Below, piece by piece: positions 60,207 to 64,000 of a DNA stretch of 64,000 nucleotides. The stretch lies in assembly GCA_963730395.1 (NCBI GenBank), contig CAVSSK010000021.1:372001-436000 (forward strand), in the 5' to 3' direction. The notes under the pieces are model-generated. The model was not told the DNA's origin and did no database searches. It was given only the letters and a program-made list of their open reading frames with translations. Each line of letters opens with the position of its first letter. The stretch's first letter is position 1. A program made the translations under genes and the position numbers. This stretch comes from Bog-473 sp963730395 (GTDB lineage Bacteria > Actinomycetota > Acidimicrobiia > Acidimicrobiales > RAAP-2).

Positions 60207-60956
60207 ATGTCACCTGCGGAGTGGGAGATCCGCTGGCTGGACGAGGTGGACTCCACCAACACCTATGTCCGCCAGCCGTGCCCACGAGGGCGCCCTCGAG
60301 GGCCTGGTGGTCGTGGCCGACTACCAGACGGCCGGCCGGGGGCGGCTCGACCGGCGCTGGGAGTCACCCCGGGGGGCGAACCTGCTGGCCTCGGTCCTGT
60401 TGCGCCCCCGCTGCGACGGGACCGACGTGCATCTGTGCACGGGGGCGCGTGGCGCTGGCGGCGGCCGACGCCTGCCGCGAGGTCGCGGGGGTCGAGCCGG
60501 TGCTCAAGTGGCCCAACGATCTCCTGATCGGGGGGTCGAAGCTGGCCGGGGTCCTCGCCGAGGCAGAGTTCTCCGGCGGCGCCCTCGCCTCGGTGGTGAT
60601 CGGCATCGGGATCAACGTGGCCTGGCCGGGGCCGGAGGGGGCGGGGGGCACCTGCCTGGACGACCTCGGTGGGACGGCGCAGCCGGTGGACCGCCAGGTC
60701 CTTCTCGAACACCTGCTGGGGGCGCTCGCGGCACGTCGTCCCCTTCTCGACGAGCCGAGCGGCCGGGCCGCCCTGGCCGACGAGGTGCGCCGACGCTGCG
60801 CAACGCTGGGCCAGCACGTGCGGGTCGTGCTCCCCGAGCGAGGAGCTCACGGGTCTGGCCGCCGCCATCGACGACGCGGGGCATCTCGTCGTGGAGACGG
60901 CCTCGGGGCCCCGCAGGGTGACGGCGGGCGACGTGGTGCACCTTCGCCCCGTCTGA
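60207..60956 (+). CDS. birA: Biotin-[acetyl-CoA-carboxylase] ligase BirA, three frameshifts
   Basis: A ~248-residue group I biotin ligase without a DNA-binding domain. Pieces in order: IRWLDEVDSTNTYV; then EGLVVVADYQTAGRGRLDRRW (biotin/AMP loop) and NLLASVLLRP; then EPVLKWPNDLLIGGSKLAGVLAE and SVVIGIGINV; then LTGLAAAIDDAGHLVV, the C-terminal domain. Single extra bases near 60272, 60443 (in a GGGGG run) and 60838 move the frame each time. With an essential function and all motifs intact, read errors are more likely than decay. Divergent from its probable substrate gene. Confidence 0.88.
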
Positions 60957-60983
60957 GTCTGGGGAAGGCCGATGGGGCCGGGC

Positions 60984-60989
60984 TAACAT
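60984..60989 (+). promoter_or_regulatory. Possible -10 hexamer (rfbB)
   Basis: TAACAT lies 10 bases before ATG 61000, slightly longer spacing than the 6-8 bases typical here. Confidence 0.35.
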
Positions 60990-60999
60990 TGGCGGCACT

Positions 61000-62010
61000 A
61001 TGCGCCTTCTCGTGACGGGGGGTGCCGGTTTCATCGGGTCGAATTTCGCCCGCTACTGGGTCGAACAGCACCCCGAGGACCATGTCGTCGTCTACGACGT
61101 GCTCACCTACGCCGGCAACCGACCCAACCTGTCCGACATCGAGCAACGGATCGTCTTCGTGGAGGGGGACATCTGCGACCCGCAGGCGGCCGAGAAGGCG
61201 TTGCGGGGAGAGGGGATCGACACGATCGTCCACTTCGCCGCCGAGTCGCACAACTCCCTGGCCGTGCTGAACCCCGGCCTGTTCTTCCGGACGAACGTGC
61301 TCGGGACCCAGACCATGCTCGAGGCGGCCCGCCAGGTCGGCGTCACGCGCTTCCACCACGTCTCGACGTGCGAGGTCTACGGGGACCTGCCGCTGGAGGG
61401 CGACGAGGCCTTCACCGAGGACTCGCCCTACCGGCCCCGCACCCCCTACAACGCCTCGAAGGCGGGTGCGGACCACGCCGTGCGCGCCTATGCCGAGACC
61501 TACGGACTGCCCATCACGATCACCAACTGTGCCAACAACTACGGGCCGTACCAGTTCCCCGAGAAGCTGATCCCGCACTTCTGTGCGCTGGCTCTCGACG
61601 ACCAACCCCTCACGCTCTATGCGAGCACCGAGAACCGCAGGGAATGGCTGCACGTGTACGACCACTGCACGGCGATCGACGCCGTGCTTGCCCGTGGCCG
61701 GGTCGGTGAGACGTACCACGTCGGTAGCGGAGTCGAGGCCTCCATCACGGAGGTCGCCGACCGGATCCTCGCCGCGCTCGGCAAGCCGGAGTCGCTCAAG
61801 ACGATCGTGCCGGACCGCCCCGGCCACGACCGTCGCTACGTCCTCGACGCCTCCAAGCTGCGGCGCGAGCTCGACTGGGAGCCCTCCATCGAGTGGGAGC
61901 AGGGACTGGCGGACACCGTGCAGTGGTACGCCGAGCATCGAGCGTGGTGGCAGCCGCTGGCGGCCCGGGCCCCTGTCGCCGAAGGGGCTTGGGGAACGGG
62001 AGGGAACTGA
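61000..62010 (+). CDS. rfbB: dTDP-glucose 4,6-dehydratase RfbB
   Basis: A 336-residue extended SDR enzyme making dTDP-4-keto-6-deoxyglucose. NAD motif LVTGGAGFIGSNFARYW, VEGDICD, HFAAESHN, catalytic STCEVYGDLP and YNASKAGADH (Tyr-x3-Lys), NCANNYGPYQFPEKLIP, and REWLHVYDHC are all present. The acidic pair usually DE in the TDEVYG motif reads TCEVYG, a variant worth noting. The reading frame is undisturbed, in contrast to its neighbours. rfbD follows after 3 bases. Confidence 0.94.
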   Translation: MRLLVTGGAGFIGSNFARYWVEQHPEDHVVVYDVLTYAGNRPNLSDIEQRIVFVEGDICDPQAAEKALRGEGIDTIVHFAAESHNSLAVLNPGLFFRTNVLGTQTMLEAARQVGVTRFHHVSTCEVYGDLPLEGDEAFTEDSPYRPRTPYNASKAGADHAVRAYAETYGLPITITNCANNYGPYQFPEKLIPHFCALALDDQPLTLYASTENRREWLHVYDHCTAIDAVLARGRVGETYHVGSGVEASITEVADRILAALGKPESLKTIVPDRPGHDRRYVLDASKLRRELDWEPSIEWEQGLADTVQWYAEHRAWWQPLAARAPVAEGAWGTGGN

Positions 62011-62013
62011 GCG

Positions 62014-62944
62014 GTGCGGATCCTCATCACCGGGGCCGACGGGCAGCTGGGCCGCGACGTGCGGGATGCCCTGGCGGGACGGGTTCCAGCTGGCGGGCGC
62101 CGATGCGCCCTCCTCGGACCTGAGGGGCCACGGTCGGGTCTCAACCACGAGGTGCTTTCGACCGACATCGACACCATGCGGGTCGACGACCGTGACGCCG
62201 TCCTGGGCTGTCTTCACCGCATTCCGGCCCGAGCTCGTCCTTCATGGAGGTGCCCTCACCGCGGTCGACTTGTGCGAGACCGAGGTCGACACCGCCTTTG
62301 CGGTCAACGCCGACCGGTACCCGCAACGTTGCCGAAGCGGCTGCGCTGGTCGGGGCGCACGTCGTCTACGTGTCCACCGACTACGTCTTCGACGGCACGG
62401 CGCTTCGTCCGTACCGAGGAGTGGGACGCCCCCTGTCCGGCCTCTGTCTACGGGGCCTCCAAGCTGGCGGGGGAGCGCGAGTGTCGGCCCGGGTCGACCA
62501 TCGTGCGCACGAGCTGGCTGTGCGGTGCCCATGGCGCCAACATGGTGGCGACCGCCCTCCGCCTGGCCGACGGCGAGGGGGAGCTCCGGTTCGTCGACGA
62601 CCAACACGGGTCACCGACCTTCGCCGCCGATCTGGCGCCCGCCATCGTCACCCTCGGCCTCGACCGGCGACCGGGCATCTTTCACGTGACCAACGGGGGC
62701 GCCACGACGTGGTGGGGCTTGGTGCGTGGCCGTGCTCGCAGAAGTCGGCGCGGACCCCGACCGGGTGAAGCCGATCACGACGGCGGAGCTCGACCCGCCC
62801 CTCGCGGCCCCGCGGCCGGCGTACTCGGTGCTCGACAACATGGCGCTGCGCCTGAGCGGGCTCCCCGCCCTGCCGGACTGGCGGGACGGCCTGTCCCGGC
62901 TCGTCTCCGCGCTGCGTGCCCGGCGGGAGGAGGCGGCAGCATGA
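62014..62944 (+). CDS. rfbD: dTDP-4-dehydrorhamnose reductase RfbD, several frameshifts
   Basis: A ~300-residue SDR enzyme, the last step to dTDP-L-rhamnose. Segments across all three forward frames: MRILITGADGQLGRDV; GFQLAGADAP; FRPELVLHGGALTAVDLCE and AFAVNAD; GTRNVAEAAALVGAHVVYVS and DYVFDGT; DAPCPASVYGASKLAGE (catalytic Tyr-x3-Lys) through FHVTNGGATTWW; then VLAEVGADPDRVKPIT and SVLDNMALRLSGLPALPDW. About six shifts fall between 62075 and 62730, the densest cluster in the window. No motif is lost. The stop overlaps the next start (ATGA). Confidence 0.82.
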
Positions 62945-64000
62945 CGACGCGCGCACAGCGCACCGCGACACGCCGCACACCGTGGCCGTCATCGGCGCCG
63001 GCTACGTCGGACTGCCCACGGCGGCCACGCTGGCGCACTTCGGGCACACCGTCGCCCTGGCCGAGCGGGATCCCGCCCGGCTGTCCGCTCTGCGTTCTGG
63101 CCGCATGCCGATCGTCGAGGTCGGGCTCGACGACCTCGTGGCGGGCGACGTGGCGGCGGGGACCCTTTCCTTCACCGACTCGGCGGTCGAAGCGGTGGCC
63201 GGGGCCGAGTTCGTCTTCCTGTGCGTTCCTACGCCGCAGAGCGCCGACGGATCGGCCGACCTGTCCTACGTCGAGTCGGCGGCCAAGGAGATCGCGGCCC
63301 ACTTGGAGCCGGGCGCCATCGTGGTCAACAAATCGACCGTGCCGGTCGGCTCGGCCACCATGGTCGAGCAGGTCATCGGGCGCCCTGACATCAGCGTGGT
63401 GTCCAATCCCGAGTTCCTCCGGGAGGGCACCGCCGTGCTCGACAGCCTGAACCCGGACCGCATCGTCGTGGGCGCCGACAACCCCCAGGCGGCCGCCAGG
63501 GTGGGAGAGCTCTTCTCGTCGACCTCGGCACCCCTCATCGTCACCGACGCCACGACGTCGGAGACGATCAAGTACGCGTCCAACGCATTCCTGGCCACCA
63601 AGCTCAGCTTCGTCAACGCGCTGGCCGGATTGTGCGAGGAGGTGGGGGCCGACGCCCGCGACGTGCTGCTGGGGCTCGGCTACGACAAGAGGATCGGCTT
63701 CGAGTTCCTTCGCCCGGGCCCCGGCTGGGGCGGCTCGTGCCTACCCAAGGACACGCGGGCGCTGCTCCATATCGCCCGCGAATCGGGCTACGACTTCTCG
63801 CTGCTGGCCGGCGCCATCGCGTCCAACGACGAGCAGCTGACCCGCGTCGTCTCGAAGGTCGAAGCGGCCTGCGGCGGGTCGGCCGACGGGGCAACGCTGG
63901 CGGTGTGGGGCCTCACCTTCAAGGCCAACACCGACGACCGGCGCGACTCGCCCAGCCTGCAGATCAGCCAGCGCCTCAGGCAGCTGGGGGCGACGGTGCA
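62941..64000 (+). CDS. UDP-glucose/GDP-mannose dehydrogenase (3' partial)
   Basis: N-terminal ~345 residues of a UDP-glucose 6-dehydrogenase-family enzyme, which oxidises UDP-glucose to UDP-glucuronate. Seen: NAD motif VAVIGAGYVGLPTAATLA, FVFLCVPTPQSADGSADLSYV, VVNKSTVPVGSA, NPEFLREGTA, ETIKYASNAFLATKLSFVN, and the catalytic Cys in GWGGSCLPKDTRAL. The C terminus lies beyond the window. ATG 62941 overlaps the rfbD stop, but the conserved frame starts only at GTG 62982; one base is probably wrong between them, or GTG 62982 is the start. It extends the nucleotide-sugar cluster. Confidence 0.88.

Overview
The window is GC-rich chromosomal DNA with strong G/C bias at third codon positions and many GTG starts. 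The gene content fits an actinobacterium, most plausibly an uncultured member of the Acidimicrobiia; this placement is inference. Supporting content is a SUF locus with a Rieske protein between sufD and sufC, a single-chain AceE pyruvate dehydrogenase E1, an LCP cell-wall ligase, a DinB/DUF664 protein, several FadE-type acyl-CoA dehydrogenases and B12-dependent MetH and acyl-CoA mutase. I saw no mobile elements, CRISPR arrays, tRNAs or rRNAs.

Layout: 1-9.9 kb holds CoA-ester and fatty-acid genes (dienelactone hydrolase end, CoA ester lyase, acyl-CoA dehydrogenase, MaoC), mutY, hydrolases, a flavin reductase and rfbC. 10-13 kb holds a DUF4115-like membrane protein and an S9 oligopeptidase. 13.2-22.4 kb is a split SUF iron-sulfur locus: sufB, a small Cys protein and sufD-Rieske-sufC1 on the plus strand, then a convergent minus-strand operon sufC2-sufS-sufU. 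The two halves are separated by an LCP gene and interrupted by a crotonase. 22.4-27.9 kb has an MBL hydrolase, an acyl-CoA dehydrogenase, a hydrolase with no visible nucleophile, thiE, an HhH repair protein, an Rrf2 regulator and small proteins. 27.9-35.8 kb is the pyruvate dehydrogenase/lipoate region: aceE, rnhA, lpdA, E2, then a LipB-LipA fusion. 35.8-46.7 kb has membrane glycosyltransferase-like proteins, a GT2, a methyltransferase, metH, the cobalamin adenosyltransferase and a nitroreductase. 46.8-58.4 kb has a rhodanese-MoeB protein, hydrolases, a CtaG-like protein, a B12-dependent mutase large subunit, a desaturase and small proteins. 57-64 kb ends with an M20 hydrolase, a biotin-dependent carboxylase alpha chain, birA, rfbB, rfbD and the start of a UDP-glucose dehydrogenase.

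Functional links: SUF makes the clusters used by LipA and MutY. LipB and LipA lipoylate the E2 encoded just upstream, which works with AceE and Lpd. BirA biotinylates the carboxylase encoded divergently from it. The carboxylase and mutase could form a propionyl/methylmalonyl route, served by the cobalamin adenosyltransferase. RfbB, RfbC and RfbD make dTDP-rhamnose.

Two features cut across the window. First, many genes carry a TANNNT hexamer 6-9 bases before the start codon, which suggests leaderless transcription; this decides several starts. Second, about twenty single-base frameshifts break otherwise intact genes (rfbC, sufC2, metH, birA, rfbD and others), often in homopolymers. These look more like uncorrected sequencing indels than true pseudogenes.
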